This document shows positions 11,044-23,400 of a DNA stretch of 64,000 bases, one piece after another; position 1 is the stretch's first letter, and each line of letters begins with the position of its first letter. The DNA comes from Acholoe squamosa. Taxonomy: Eukaryota > Annelida > Polychaeta > Phyllodocida > Polynoidae. The translations under genes and the position numbers were made by a program. The stretch covers positions 27,258,030 through 27,322,029 of the forward strand of contig OX439040.1 of assembly GCA_949317995.1 (NCBI GenBank). Reading direction: 5' to 3'. The notes under the pieces were generated by a model. It had not been told where the DNA came from and made no database searches. It saw only the letters and a list, made by a program, of their open reading frames with translations.

Positions 11044-14000
11044 GCAGGATACAACTTGTTACATCGGACTATGCCCTAGGGGCATACTAATTGCCGCGTG
11101 GGAGTGACGCGAAAATTACGCGGACAGCAGCAGCTGAGGCGTACGCTTTCCCACACTCCCCATGGCAAGTCAGGGAAAATGCCCCCAGGGCATCCATGGT
11201 AAGGATGATGCTCCCAGGACATGTAGGCCTATATAGGGTATTGGACTATGCCCCGGGGGCATCGTTTAGTACATGGATGCCCCGAGGGTATCATCAATTT
11301 TTTTTTATGCATGTACGATTATCTAAGCTTACTATGAATGCCCTGGGGGCATTGTCCCCCATTGTTCTCTGTACCATGCCCCTGGGGCATCCATAATATG
11401 GATGATGTGTGATGATGCCCCCAGGGAATGCACTGATAGTCATATGAGTCGAAGGTTGGAGAGTGCCCCAGCCTAGTAGGCTCCTAATTCCCCCCTGATT
11501 AGCTTAAAGTCCAATATTCCCTGAGGGCATAAATGGATGTCCCAAGGGCATACCCTTGTTTAATACCGCTTCATTTATCATCAACTTTATGCCCTGAGGA
11601 GTAACATTTGTAGACTGTAGAAGGAACCCGGGAGAAGGAAGATATATGCCATGGGGGGTATGCATACTTAGGCCCTTCTTGTAGCTAGCCTACAACTTGT
11701 GGAATTGTACTACATGCCTGGAGGGCATGCTTTGGTCAATCATGCTTTAAAGAAGCAAGAAATATGCCCTGAGGGTATGTTGCCCTTAGGGCATGTGCAT
11801 GTTTTTCTGGTCAATGCCAGAACGTCTAGATCTAGAGATCAGGAATGGTCCTGTGTATGCCGGTGTACGATGGTGTAGGAGAAGTCCATAATGGATAATA
11901 ATGTGTAACCAGTGGTGCTGACAATGATAAGATATGTAAAGCAATTTAGTAAAAAAGGCAAAGAAAAAGGCAGTAAGGCAAGATAAAGTAATTGGTGTTT
12001 ATTGGCGGACAAAAGAGTGGATGGCGTGCTCCGCAGAGATTAGGATATAAATTGTCATGTTCAGGTCCATAATGAAATTTGAGATGGAAGGCCTGATGGC
12101 TCCAGTCGACAGATGAAGGAGATAAAACTTCCAAAATCCAATCTGAAAATGAAAGAGATAATTAGTTTAGGACCAGTAGAACTGGAGGGAGTAATGATGA
12201 ATAATGGGAAGAAGAATATTAGATTAGGACAGAACTACTTTACAAAGTTGAGCAATGAAAAGGGAAATAAATGAGATGGTGATGTCATGAGACAAACACA
12301 TGTCTCTGCGCAGGCGCGCCGGGATAATAATAATACTTGAATAACATATTTGTAGAATTCAGAATAGGAGACAGTGAGTTCGTTCAGAGGGAGCATGGAG
12401 ACAGCATTGGGAGTTGGGCACTCATATCTAGGCTAACTGTTAGCAGCTAGATACCATTAGATCACAACAGGGAGTAGCCTACTTCTGTTAAGGAAAGGAA
12501 CATTTTAGTAGTGGAGATTCAAGATGCAGTTGTTAGTGATAACATCCTCACCTTTCACAAGCTGGGTAGATCTGGAGGTTGCTCAGACATAAGCAGTTGG
12601 GACTTAGAACAATACTACCTAGGAATGATAGTGTTTCAACTTATGAACCTATATCAAGGAGGAGATAGCAATCAACAGCAGTAATTAACATCAACGGACT
12701 CCAGGCCTGGGAAGGGCCTCTCCCTCTCCATGCAGGGATCCTCCCTGCATGGACTTAGGATCCACACTAAAGTTGAATCATCATAACAACAATTAAGACT
12801 CTCCATGTGAGTACACTGCATTAGTTAATTAGGAGACGAATTGGGCTAAACTTGCCTGCTGCCTTGCCTACTGTGTGATAATGCGCGATCTTAATAATTG
12901 GGAATTATTGCTGATGAGAATTAATGTGAAGAGGAGATAGTTATGGTGTCATCATTGCATGAACTAGAGGATATAATGGAGTGTTGATCATCGAAAGTTG
13001 TCGGAGTATTTGATGAACTGTTGTGCTTTTGTTGTGCTTGACGTGTTAGTAGCCGAGGAGGAGGAACAATAAAAGTCTTCGGTCAGGAGGTATCTCTCAC
13101 TAGTTTTATTTGAGTAGGAACACTGCGCGGCTGTTATGTGTACTGGGCTGTGGTAGTATCCTGCTTAACGCTACCCTGCCAGCGGCAGGATACAACTTGT
13201 TACATCGGTCTATGCCCTGGGGGCATTCAGTGCCACCCCCTGTGGTGACGCGTATATTTTCGGGACTGCCGCGCAGAATTATGCATGCCCTGAGGGCATA
13301 TTGCTGGCCTTCCAGAAATCAGCAATTTACCCATGCTAGTCTATGCCCTCAGGGCATCGTGTATCGGCCCTCAGGGCATAGGCATACACAGGACCATTCC
13401 TGACCTCTAGATCTAGACGTTCTGGCAACATACCCTCAGGGCATATTTCTTGCTTCTTTAAAGCATGATTGACCAAAGCATGCCCTCCAGGCATGTAGTA
13501 CAATTCCACAAGTTGTAGGCTAGCTACAAGAAGGGCCTAAGTATGCATACCCCCCAGGGCATATATCTTCCTTCTCCCGGGTTCCTTCTACAGTCTACAA
13601 ATGTTACTCCTCAGGGCATAAAGTTGATGATAAATGAAGCAGTATTAAACAAGGGTATGCCCTTGGGACATCCATGCATGCCCTCAGGGAATATTGGACT
13701 TTAAGCTAATCAGGGGGGAATTAGGAGCCTACTAGGCTGGGGCACTCTCCAACCTTCGACTCATATGACTATCAGTGCATTCCCTGGGGGCATCATCACA
13801 CATCATCCATATTATGGATGCCCCAGGGGCATGGTACAGAGAACAATGGGGGACAATGCCCCCAGGGCATTCATAGTAAGCTTAGATAATCGTACATGCA
13901 TAAAAAAAATTGATGATGCCCTGGGGGCATCCATGTACTAAACGATGCCCCCGGGGCATAGTCCAATACCCTATATAGACCTACATGTCCTGGGAGCATC

Positions 14001-14163
14001 ATCCTTACCATGGATGCCCTGGGGGCATTTTCCCAGACTTGCCATGGGGAGTGTGGGAAAGCCCACGCCTCAGCTGCTGCTGTCCGCGTAATTTTCGCGT
14101 CACTCCCACGCGGCAATCAGTATGCCCCTAGGGCATAGTCCGATGTAACAAGTTGCATCCTGC
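11044..14163. mobile_element. Palindrome-array element(s) with GCAGGATAC termini and ATGCCCYNRGGGCAT repeats
   Basis: Arms at 11044-11866 and 13377-14163 are reverse complements over roughly 800 bp, separated by 1.5 kb of mostly unique sequence. Both arms carry dozens of 15-bp odd palindromes of the form ATGCCCYNRGGGCAT (for example 11179-11193, 11248-11262, 11338-11352, 13343-13357). GCAGGATACAAC ends lie at 11044 and 13185 (left type), and right-type ends at 13157-13165 and 14155-14163. The region is therefore either one foldback or two adjacent elements. The 13185-14163 segment has flanks CTGCCAGCG and CCCCCAGCG, a 7/9 target-duplication match. No transposase was recognised; long frames are palindrome by-products. 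Confidence 0.75.
11867..13156. other. Unique core between palindrome arms
   Basis: This stretch lacks the ATGCCC palindromes, is A/G-rich on the plus strand, and has no reading frame beyond about 60 codons. It could be captured host sequence or a decayed internal region of the element. Confidence 0.4.
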
Positions 14164-14512
14164 CCCCCAGCGCGGAAGGCGCTGGTGACATCTAGTGACA
14201 TACCGTGAACATTAGTGTGCAGTTGCAACGCAGATCTGCGTCTTCTACCTTTTATTATGATCCGTAGCTTCCGGTGACCAAAAGCCAACGCCAAACACGT
14301 GTTTTGGGCCTGAAGTTGTTTCAGTAAGTACTTTGTGTATTTTGACAGTCTTGGGAATTAACAGTGCATATCATTCAAGACAGGTGGCTATCAAAAGGCC
14401 ATTTTTCGTATTGGCAGGATACCGATGACGGCGGTCTAGCTAGTCCTGAGGACTAAGGCGTCTGCCGCGTCTGCGCTGCCCCTGTTTGCCTAGCAAGCCT
14501 TAAGTTAGGGAA

Positions 14513-14836
14513 TGGTCATTATTTATCAACACTAACAGGGGGGGAGGGTGGGTTTGAGGGGGTGGCGTAAAATTTTCAGACCCCTCCTGAGGGGGGGGGG
14601 TTAAAATAATTTTGACCCCTCTTGAGGGGGGGGCTAAAAAAATTCACCCTCTTTTTAGCAAAAAAGCCAGCGCGCTACTATAGATCAAAGAGGGGCGCGA
14701 AAACTCTCCACGCCTCCGGCGCGGGGGGTACGCAAAAAATGTTGACTGCCGTCGAGGGGGGGGGCGTAAAAAATTTCCGCGCGTCCGCGCGAAAATCCAC
14801 AACCCCCCTTGTTGATAAATAATGACCACTCCCTTA
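14513..14836. mobile_element. GGGAGTGGTCATT MITE, copy 3 (nested)
   Basis: TTA|GGGAATGGTCATTATTTATC ... AATAATGACCACTCCC|TTA, with matching TTA on both sides. It sits inside the palindrome-array element, so it inserted later. Confidence 0.75.
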
Positions 14837-14837
14837 G

Positions 14838-15252
14838 AAAACTAAACTCTCATCTCTGTACCGCCGTGAGAGTTTAGAAAAGCTGCTTTTCCCCAGTGGG
14901 AGAACGGCCGCGTATCCTGATCAATACCGCACTTTTTCGGCCATTTAGAATCAGAATTTTTTTAAAATTCCAAGTTCCCTGAATAGGCTGATGTGTTGAC
15001 TACAGACTCACCGATTTTTTCAATCGGATGGCTTATAATAAAGATTTGAGAGCAGATTTCCTGCGCAGACCTCTTGTTATTCTACCACCTTCTTGGCTGA
15101 GCGGGAGAATGGTGGAGGTATAAATAGACCTGAAAGTAGGTTAGAAACTCTGTGCTTCCTCCCCTCCACACTGGAGAGCTCTTTGTCCATCTGTAAACAT
15201 CCGCTTTCCTAAATTCTCACGGCGGTACAGAGATGAAAGTTTAGTTTTCTAA
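14838..15252. mobile_element. 415-bp nested element with about 45-bp TIRs
   Basis: AGAAAACTAAACTCTCATCT at 14838 is inverted as a sequence ending AGTTTAGTTTTCT at 15252. Both arms contain GTACCGCCGTGAGA and its complement. The interior is non-coding. It directly abuts the preceding MITE. Confidence 0.65.
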
Positions 15253-15483
15253 GCTACTGTTTGCCGCGTACGCTGCAGCAGCCAGCAGCAGCCACGCGCC
15301 GACATCTAGTCCTGGGGACTAGAACGGGCCCTTACTATGCGTTCTACAGTTTAGCCCTCAGGACTAAACAGGTGGTCACTGGGACTATGAATCTCATCCC
15401 CAGGGCACCATGACTATTCTCTTACTCTTGGATTAATATGAGCCAGGGTCTCAGTCCCAAGGACTATAATCTAGGGGCCCTTG

Positions 15484-15668
15484 ATGGGGGGTCCCCATGT
15501 CCCATGTCGATTTTAAGAAATTGCCATGTCCCCATGTCGATTTTAAGAAATTGTCATGTCACCATGTCGATTTTAAGAAATTGCCATGTCACTGTGTCGA
15601 TTTTAAGGAAGTGGCCATGTCACATGTCCCTAGGCCAAAAAATGCTCATGTCGCCATGTCGATTTTAG
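15484..15668. repeat. Minisatellite, CATGTCGATTTTAAGAAATTG units
   Basis: Five or so units of about 37 bp with CCATGTCGATTTTAAGAAAT as core and CATGTCMC linkers. Units run head to tail without unique spacers, so this is a minisatellite and not a CRISPR array. Confidence 0.8.
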
Positions 15669-17032
15669 GGGTCTAGAGCCATAATCTAGTCCCTAGGACT
15701 GTATCTTTAGTCCCTGGGACTACTGTGTAGTCCCAGGGACTATACTATATATAGGCTTTAAATCTAAGTAACAATGCTGAAACTGCTAGGGACTAGATGC
15801 ATGCTCATGGGGAGTCAAGGTTTGGTCTTGGGGACTAGAATTTTAGTCCCTGGAGCTACTTTTTAGTCCCCAGGACTTGACTTGTAGCTTCAAAGCCTGT
15901 CTGTCTAGTCCCAGGGACTAAACATATAGTTCTAGGGACTAGAACATAATCCTTGGGACAATCCTTGGGACTAAGGCCCTATGTTTTATTTTTACGACCA
16001 CATGGGTACGCGGAACAGCCCTTGGTGCTAGAAAGACATAGTCCCTGGGACTAAAAACTTAGTCCTGAGGACTAAAGATTATAGTCCTCAGGATGATATT
16101 TTAGCCCTGAGGACTACACATCTAGTGCTAGTGATCTAGTGCTAGTGACTACAGACATTCCTGGTGATTGGACGTTAGTCCTGAGGCCTACAACTTTAGT
16201 CCTAAGGACTTAAAGTGTAGTCCTCGGGCTAGAAGAATGGTCCTGAAGGCTAGAAATTGATCAACGCAGCCTTTTCCATATTTATACCCTGGTACAAGGT
16301 TCAGTCCCAGGGACTAACTGTTAAGTCCTGCGGGATAAAGATGTAGCTGCCTGGTCCTCAGGACTAAAGATGCAGTCCGGGGGACTAGAGACATAGTCCC
16401 AGGGACTACTATTTCAGTCTAGCCAGTCCTGAGGACTAGGTCTTAGTCCTGAGGACTATCTATATCTGCCAAGCCTCAAGGGGTAGGTGGGATGTAGGGT
16501 CTTAGTCCCAAGGACTATGCTCTAGGACCATAGGCCTACCTTCAGTGTGCAGTCCCAGGGACTAAAGATACAGTCCTGGGGACTAGAACATTGTCCTTGG
16601 GACTAGAGACACAGTCCTTGGTCCCCAAGACTGTATCTTTAGTCCCTGGGACTACACAGAGCAGTCATGGGGACTAAAAAGTAGTCCTCAGGACTAGATT
16701 TGAAGTCCTGGGGACTACATCCCTAGTCACAATTACATTAGACATCAATCAATGAATTAGTCCTCAGAACCACATGCATTAGTCCTAAGGACTAGGCAAA
16801 TGTTTTTGTAGTCCTCAGGACTAAACAAGTAGTCCCTGAGTCTACGAATTAGTCCCCAGGGGCTAAAAGCTTAGTCCTGGAGACTAACAGCACAATCTTA
16901 TACAAAATCATGTGGTCTGCAAGGTAATTCATAGGAATGTACAATTAGTCCCTAGGACAATATCCTCATATTCTTAGTCCTGGGGACTAGGCTTTAGTCC
17001 TTAGGACTATGCTTACTATAGCTTACTAGCTT

Positions 17033-17367
17033 AGGGAGTGAGCATTTTTTAACAACAGGGGGGGGGGGCTGGTGGGTTTGCGCGCGGACACGCGAAAAAA
17101 ATTCTGCCCCCCCCCTCTCGACGGGTCAAAATTTTTTTGATCCCCCCCTCGGGAGGCAAAAATCGCATGCGAACGCGCCCTTTTAACCTATAGTAACATG
17201 CGGGCTTTTTCGCTGTAAACAGGTGAAATTATTTTGACCCCCCCCCCTAGTCATTGCAAGGGCGGCAAAAAAATTCTGACCCCCCTGGTCAAGGGGTTGA
17301 AAAAATTCTGACCACCCCCCATTAAACCCACCAGCCCCCACTGTTGTTAAAAAATGATCACTCCCTT
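17033..17367. mobile_element. GGGAGTGGTCATT MITE, copy 4 (nested)
   Basis: TTA|GGGAGTGAGCATTTTTTAAC ... AAAAAATGATCACTCCC|TTA. Both ends vary from the family consensus in the same way, so the TIRs still pair. It is nested in the TAGTCC palindrome element. Confidence 0.72.
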
Positions 17368-17660
17368 ACTAGCTACTAGCAGCATTAGACTTAAGCATCA
17401 CATTATTAGCTATAGTCCTGAGGACTACCACTACGCCCGCGCATCTATGCTCACCGCGGGAGGCTCCGCGTAGAGTCCGCGTATTTGCGTGAGCGCGGAC
17501 GTGCCAGATGCCTTAGTCCTCAGGACTAGCTAGACCGCCGTCATCGGTATCCTGCTTCATATTGGTATTGATTTAATTGGCATTCCCCTGTATTTTGAAT
17601 CTTTGAAAACGAATTTTCAACTGTACTATAGTAGTAATAATAGTAGTACTACTACCAATA

Positions 17661-18310
17661 CCTCATTTCATTATATACTGACGGAACCATCGCTGGTGTT
17701 GACTGTTGTGGTGGTGGAACTTTCAGAGTAGTTTCCCAATCCCCCAATGAAAACTGGGTCTCTAGTCTTAAGTGGGGTTGGTCTTTGATATCTTAGGCCA
17801 TGGGAAATCAGGTTACAGTTTACCGTCCGAGCCATTTTGAAAACTGATGAGGCTTTTTTTCATTATTCATTATTCATTATCAACCTACCAATGCCGGTGA
17901 TTTTCTAGGGTGTACATGTCACTTTGTTATTTACATTCCTTACACTATTAGCTTTAATTTGGTAACAAATATGTCCCCTTTTGGACATTCCTATCAGGTC
18001 AAAATGCATTTTTGAGAACTTTTTTTTTTTAAAAAATTTAGATAATGAATAATGAAATTTTCTCATGCGGCCCCTTCAAAACCATGCGGGCGGTGGACGG
18101 TAAACTGCAATGTGAGTTCCATTAGCCTTAACCCTAGGACCTACCTACTTGTTGTGTATTGTTTTGAAATGTAAAATCATATGCCATGCCCATGCCTTTG
18201 CATTTTGTAACTTGATATCTGGGGCCCAGGTAGACTAGTCTGAGCCCTCTACAGACTCAGTGGACATCAATTGCTGGGCCTCTGAATGAATATATCAGCC
18301 TCAGGGCCCG
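17661..18310 (+). repeat. Dispersed repeat, copy 1, with a nested TIR element
   Basis: The blocks 17680-17830 and 18120-18310 match, as reverse complement, 54070-54305 and 53641-53705 in the MAD2L1 first intron (for example GGTGGTGGAACTTTCAGAGT and CAATTGCTGGGCCTCTGAAT). Copy 1 is split by a 290-bp element with CAGTTTACCGTCC termini at about 17816-18106, which copy 2 lacks. Confidence 0.65.
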
Positions 18311-18748
18311 GTTAGCTGGGTATGTACTTTATGCCATGGCTAATATCGACGACATTATAGATTAGTACTACTTACGCCGTATTCAATGGGGGGATGGAAT
18401 ACGATCCTCGCATATTCAGCGGCGCCATTTTGAAATTTATACAGAGCTAATTAGTTTCGAATTTAGGTATGGTTCTTACAAGTTTATGAAAAAAAGAATG
18501 ATTGAACTAGTTAAATAGTGTTATGTTATGACTTGTTTAAGGTATATCTAAGAAATTGCCCTGCGCAAGGAACATTTAATTCGAAACTAAAAGCAGCGGC
18601 TAGCTCCGTATCACATGACCTACTTCATCGAGCAAGGTGTCATGGCGGATGAAAACAAACCGGGATGACTCGACGCATTGAAAATAAGTAAATATGGTTG
18701 TGTTTCTTGATTTTAAAGCAAATTCATCCCGTAGGGCCATGGCATAAA

Positions 18749-18901
18749 TGCAAATGTCCATTCCAGGGAATAAATTTGCATCGTATTCACCTCGGTGAGG
18801 CCTGTCCGCATTCAACTCCGCCTATAATGCGTCGTTGAATACGGACAGCCTCACCTCTGTGAATATGATGCAAATTTATTCCCTGGTCATGGACATTTGC
18901 T
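18749..18901. mobile_element. Hairpin MITE with GCAAATGTCCA termini, copy 1
   Basis: A roughly 150-bp near-perfect inverted repeat: GCAAATGTCCATTCCAGGGA at the left returns inverted as CCTGGTCATGGACATTTGC at the right. The arms are about 70 bp and carry TAAATTTGCATCGTATTCAC. A relative with the same terminal word lies at 61855-61968. Confidence 0.65.
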
Positions 18902-19393
18902 TATGTGTAGTGAAGTACTGCTGCTACTGAGTGCTACTGCTAGCACTGTAGTAGACTGAGCGGTAGCAGTGGGCCTCACCTAGCTAAGGCACTGCACCAT
19001 GTCAGTGAGCATTAATTCTAAAATCCTCACCTCTAAGGTGCACTTCTAAATTTTGCTGAGTGACCTTTAAAAGACTATGATGCTGGAAAGCACAGTAGCG
19101 GTTTAATCGATGTTTACGACTCCGACCACTACAGTTCCTTCTGCTTCTGACCCTGAGTTAGGAAAGGACCCATTAGGTTCCGAAACCACTAAAGGGGACT
19201 GCAAACGGCCTGTCTCGATCATCTGACTGAGACATCTGATCAGAGCATATCAAATATATCTGACTCGATCAGATGGACGCCCCTGCACCCAGGGGCTTTC
19301 CTTGACTACTGATCCAATCAGGTGTCTGAATCAGTCCGTTTGCGGTCAGCTTAAAGCGGGGCTAGCACGGTTAAGACATACCCGCGTAAGCAA

Positions 19394-19418
19394 GTCACGT
19401 GACCACCCCTCGACCAAT
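19394..19418. promoter_or_regulatory. Perfect E-box palindrome and CCAAT box, possible NAF1 promoter
   Basis: GTCACGTGAC (19394-19403) is the 10-bp palindrome bound by USF/MiT-type bHLH factors, and CCAAT follows at 19414-19418. Both lie in a locally GC-rich patch about 1 kb upstream of the NAF1 start codon. A TTTGCAG acceptor at 20334-20340 just before the coding exon suggests an upstream non-coding first exon, which this patch could drive. The assignment is positional. Confidence 0.45.
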
Positions 19419-19898
19419 GAGGTTGTCGCAAATTTTTCGCTGGGTCCCGTGGATTTGTGCACGTTCTTTTGGACGGTACCAATGTTGAAATTCGCCGTGC
19501 TAGCCTTCCTTTAAGTTAAGTATAGGTCCATCCATACCACTAGCGGCCAGCTCAGATTGACTGAGGATTCGCCTGAGAATATGTGCCAAGGTTAGATTGA
19601 GGTCCATCTTTGTGAACAAGGCACACCTTGTTCCTTATTACCGGTATATAGACCTGAATATTCTGGTATTGTCGAAAATATACTGTGCATTCGACAACCA
19701 AACTGAGCAACAGGCCCATAAGAATTAAGTAAAAGATCTCTGATCCGATCAGGAGCATCAAAAACGAAATATATTGTCAGACTAAAAATTTAGTCTAAAT
19801 TGGACATGCTTGCAGCCACCCCCGATCATCACAGTCTGTCAATTGAGTCAGGGCTGTCTGCAGTTGCCTTTAAACAAAGAGAGTGCGGAAACACCACT

Positions 19899-20094
19899 AC
19901 CGTAAATTCTGTCATGGCAGCACCCTTGTATAATCCACACCCTCTATTTTGTGAGAAGCTAGAAGCCGTAGCCAAGGCTTGAAAATAGGCAGTTCAGTAG
20001 TTTTATAGTGTAAAATACCCTTGTATAAGCCGCACCCCAACTTTATTTGGGTTCTGGTACTAGCTGTGGCTCATAATTGAGAGAATTTACGGTA
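19899..20094. mobile_element. CCGTAAATTCT TIR element
   Basis: TACCGTAAATTCT at 19899 is inverted as AGAATTTACGGTA ending at 20094. Inside are GTATAAGCCGCACC-type words, also present at about 25881. It resembles the CCGTAATCTCCC family in layout but has a different terminal sequence. Confidence 0.6.
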
Positions 20095-20438
20095 CTCAGG
20101 AACAATTGTGAATTTGTTACGGTACAGCATATCTTGTGCTCTCCATGGCAGTTGCCATTAAATGTCTGTAATATGCATACCGGAATTTCTTTTCAGTTTA
20201 ATGTAGTTTTCTCACCATAAATATGGCCTCAGCTATTGAAATGACATTTAATGGAGAACATTATTCGATGACTCCTTAATATTTTTCAGTATCTGCCGTA
20301 TATCTCATATTGTAACATGTATCCATTATTATTTGCAGCAGTGTAAGGTCCAACAGAGCATGCCGAGGGAATATTAGAGATTCGTTTCAAAGGAAGAGGA
20401 CGCCGACGAAGAGTTGACGATCTTTTATTTGAGATAAT

Positions 20439-23400
20439 ATGGCGTCTCAGGGAGATACAGCCGAGTCAGTGGAAATAGTTAGGTCAAGTATGGAAGACAC
20501 AAACCAAGACAAAGCAGTGACCATTGGAAGAAATACAGCAGATGAGACAGTAAAAAGACATAGTACAGCCATAGAGAATACCACAGAAGATGGCACGAAG
20601 AAAGATGTTAGTTTGGTTACTTCTGCAGAAGATGAGGCTATAAAAAGCCCTACTGAAGATAAGGATCTTCCCAATAAAGATGAGGCAATGGAAAGTGTTA
20701 ATGTGGATCCCACCATTGAAGATATAGTTGTAAAAGTTGGGAGTACTGAATCTACTACTGATGATGTGACAAAGGCAAGTGTGGATCCTACCACTGAGGA
20801 TAAGGCTGTTAAAAGTGCAGATACTATCGCTGATAATGTGGTAGTGCCATGTGCCAGCATGGTTTCTTCTACTGGTGGTGAGGCAGTGGAAAGCGAAAGT
20901 GGGCCCATGGAGGTGTCAGATGTAAATAGTGTGTCTATAGAAGTAAAGGTTGAAGAGACCGAGGCAGTAAAAGCTAAAACAGAAACAAAGGCTGGAGAGG
21001 TAACCGTTCAGGTCGTCAACCTGTCAGAGGGTCAGGAAATAGGGGAAGATGTAGGGGACGCCATCCCTCCTGGACGTGCACTGATCTACAGAAAAGCAGA
21101 TCGCGGGTACGACAGCGACAGCTCAGCAAGTGTGTCTACTGACAATTCGAGTATTCAACTGAGGTGGGTATTCTTTGAGAAAGAAGTTTAATTAGAGATG
21201 TTGTTACACATGTACACTACCCGGTCATGGAATTTCCTCATTTTAGTCCCAAAAGTCAACCCTGGGGACCTTATTCTCCTTTCCAGCAATACATGAAATG
21301 ACAATCGATAGACTCATAATTTCATCCACTATTCCTGTGAGAATATCAGAGATAGTCTTAAGATTGAGAATATTTGGGGAGGTGGGAGTGGGCAGAGAGC
21401 TTGCAAAAGATCAAAATCAACTTTCTTCAACTCTTCATTAACTCGAACAGAGTTATAAGAGTCGGGTAAAAAATTGATACATTCAGTGCCTCTTAACAGA
21501 GAGAAAAAGTAAGACGCTTTTCCGGTCTATGTTAAATCCCATAAGAGGTGCAAATAGGTTCAACGTTCCCGTGTTTTTGGACTGGAGTGGTGCAAATAAT
21601 GATGAATGTTGATGAATTTGCCGTCATTCGATGCGTTTGCGCGTCCCCAGTGTCGTAATTTCGCCACAAACATAGTGGATATTGATTTTTTGTTAATTTT
21701 AATATAGAAATATGATAAAGAATGGCAAAAGGATATGATTTGAATCGATATGTATCATTAAAAAGATAAAATAAATATGTGTTAGCCCTGTCGTTAATTC
21801 GCATTACAAAGCCGTGGTCATGCAAATTGACCCAAATAACTATGGAAATTGGGTCGGGCATGCGCAGATAGAACCAAAATCCAGCAAGACGATCGATTTG
21901 TGGGGCTATAACAGTAAATTGAGGGGATTATTCGATTCAATTCGATTGATATTGCCCAAGATGCATGGATTATATTCAAAAAGCCATTAATTTCAAGTTT
22001 AATCGATATAATCTATCATTTCTTCGTCGAAAATGCGACTTCCGGCAAGGAGGGGTCGCGCATGCGCATGGAACATCTAAATTCAAAATGGCGAACAGCG
22101 AGACGATCACCTAACGGTGCTATCGAAACTCATGGATTATAACAAAATGGAGGACAATTACGTTGTCTTATGCGTTTGTATGGTTAATGTGGATCATTAT
22201 TCCAGACCTGCTGGTATTTTGCAATGCTTAACTCGCCAATAGAGGAGTTATTCCCCAATGAAACATACGAGCGATAATGGATGCATTCTCCGTAGGCTTA
22301 ACCATTGACAGTGATAATGCTCGAAGAAAACATGAGGTTAGTATCAGAAGGGGCCTAAAAGAAGAGATTAAGTGCCTGTTCGAGTTACTTGCATTGCAAA
22401 ATGCTGTCCTATATTTCACTTTTGCGATTTCCCCCCCAAAAAATGATACCCCAGCCTATGCTTAGAGTTAGAATGATGTCTAGAGATGCTATACACAGAG
22501 ATGCCACTTTTCCTGGTTTTGATTCTAAAATAACCAAAACCACACTAAGGGTCAAATTCTTCTCTGAAGGCTACGTACTACTAAATCCCTACGTGTTATA
22601 ATCTGAAAGTATGGTCATAGTAAAAAAGAGAAGACTAACCAGTACACTACATGTATTTGTTGTTCTTCTTTTATAGCTCCGACTCAGAGGCAGAAGAGGT
22701 AGACAAAAATGCTGATACACAACAAAAAAAGAAGAAGACTAAAGGAAAGACTAAGGATGTTTTTGAGATTGATATGCGAACAAAGGGAGAACTTGGATTT
22801 GATGTAGGTTTATCATGTTTAACATAACGTTTTAAGAACAGAATGATCTAAATATATTTAATAGCTTCTTCATCCCTCACAAAAAGTACGAGGCCTTTAC
22901 TTGGTATTCTGAGGACCAGTTTCTGTAAATGTAATTCTGTCAATAATGCCCTACCTCTATCAGAAAGCCATCAATGCCGATACTACCGCATCTTCTACGG
23001 AAAGTATGTATATCAATGTGTTCTTCTTTTTTCAAGGAACTACCTATGATAGATGAACTGAAAATCGATGTTGACCCTAAAGTAGTTCTGATGGAAGTCG
23101 GACCAGTGCAAACAATCCTCGGTCCTATTGGTATGTACATACACCAACATGATTTTTTTTTCCGATTTTATTTTGGGGTGTAAAGTCGATGGATAAAACA
23201 ACTCATTGAACCCCTTGTAAGGGCCGCACCTAATGTGAATGGTCACTGTGTTTTAGATTCGAAGAATACTTTATTAAGTACTATGGTAGTAATTCTATGT
23301 GTTTTATTTCAAGTTATTGTGCAGGCGAATAAGGACGTCCCAGCACTTGACCAAGACACCATTCTCTTCAGCAAAGACAGGACACCAATAGGACAGGTGA

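Larger units (their letters stand above)
14414..17555. mobile_element. Palindrome-array element with GCAGGATAC TIRs and TAGTCCYNRGGACTA repeats
   Basis: The termini GCAGGATACCGATGACGGCG (14414) and its inverse (ending 17555) continue as a 46-bp perfect inverted repeat that includes the palindrome TAGTCCTGAGGACTA and ends AAGGC. Flanks TTCGTATTG (14405-14413) and TTCATATTG (17556-17564) form a 9-bp target duplication with one mismatch, a length seen in Mutator-like elements. The interior holds roughly 45 full or slightly degenerate TAGTCCYNRGGACTA palindromes. Three repeats are nested in it (14513-14836, 14838-15252, 17033-17367). No transposase is recognisable, so it is non-autonomous. Confidence 0.85.

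Noticed and set aside
15484-15668. Possible CRISPR-like array
   Set aside because: The host is eukaryotic, units are contiguous with only degenerate linkers, and there are no unique spacers or cas genes.
20447-20908. 153-codon minus-strand open frame
   Set aside because: It is exactly antisense to NAF1 coding exon 1, whose Thr/Val/Asp-rich codons leave the opposite strand open.
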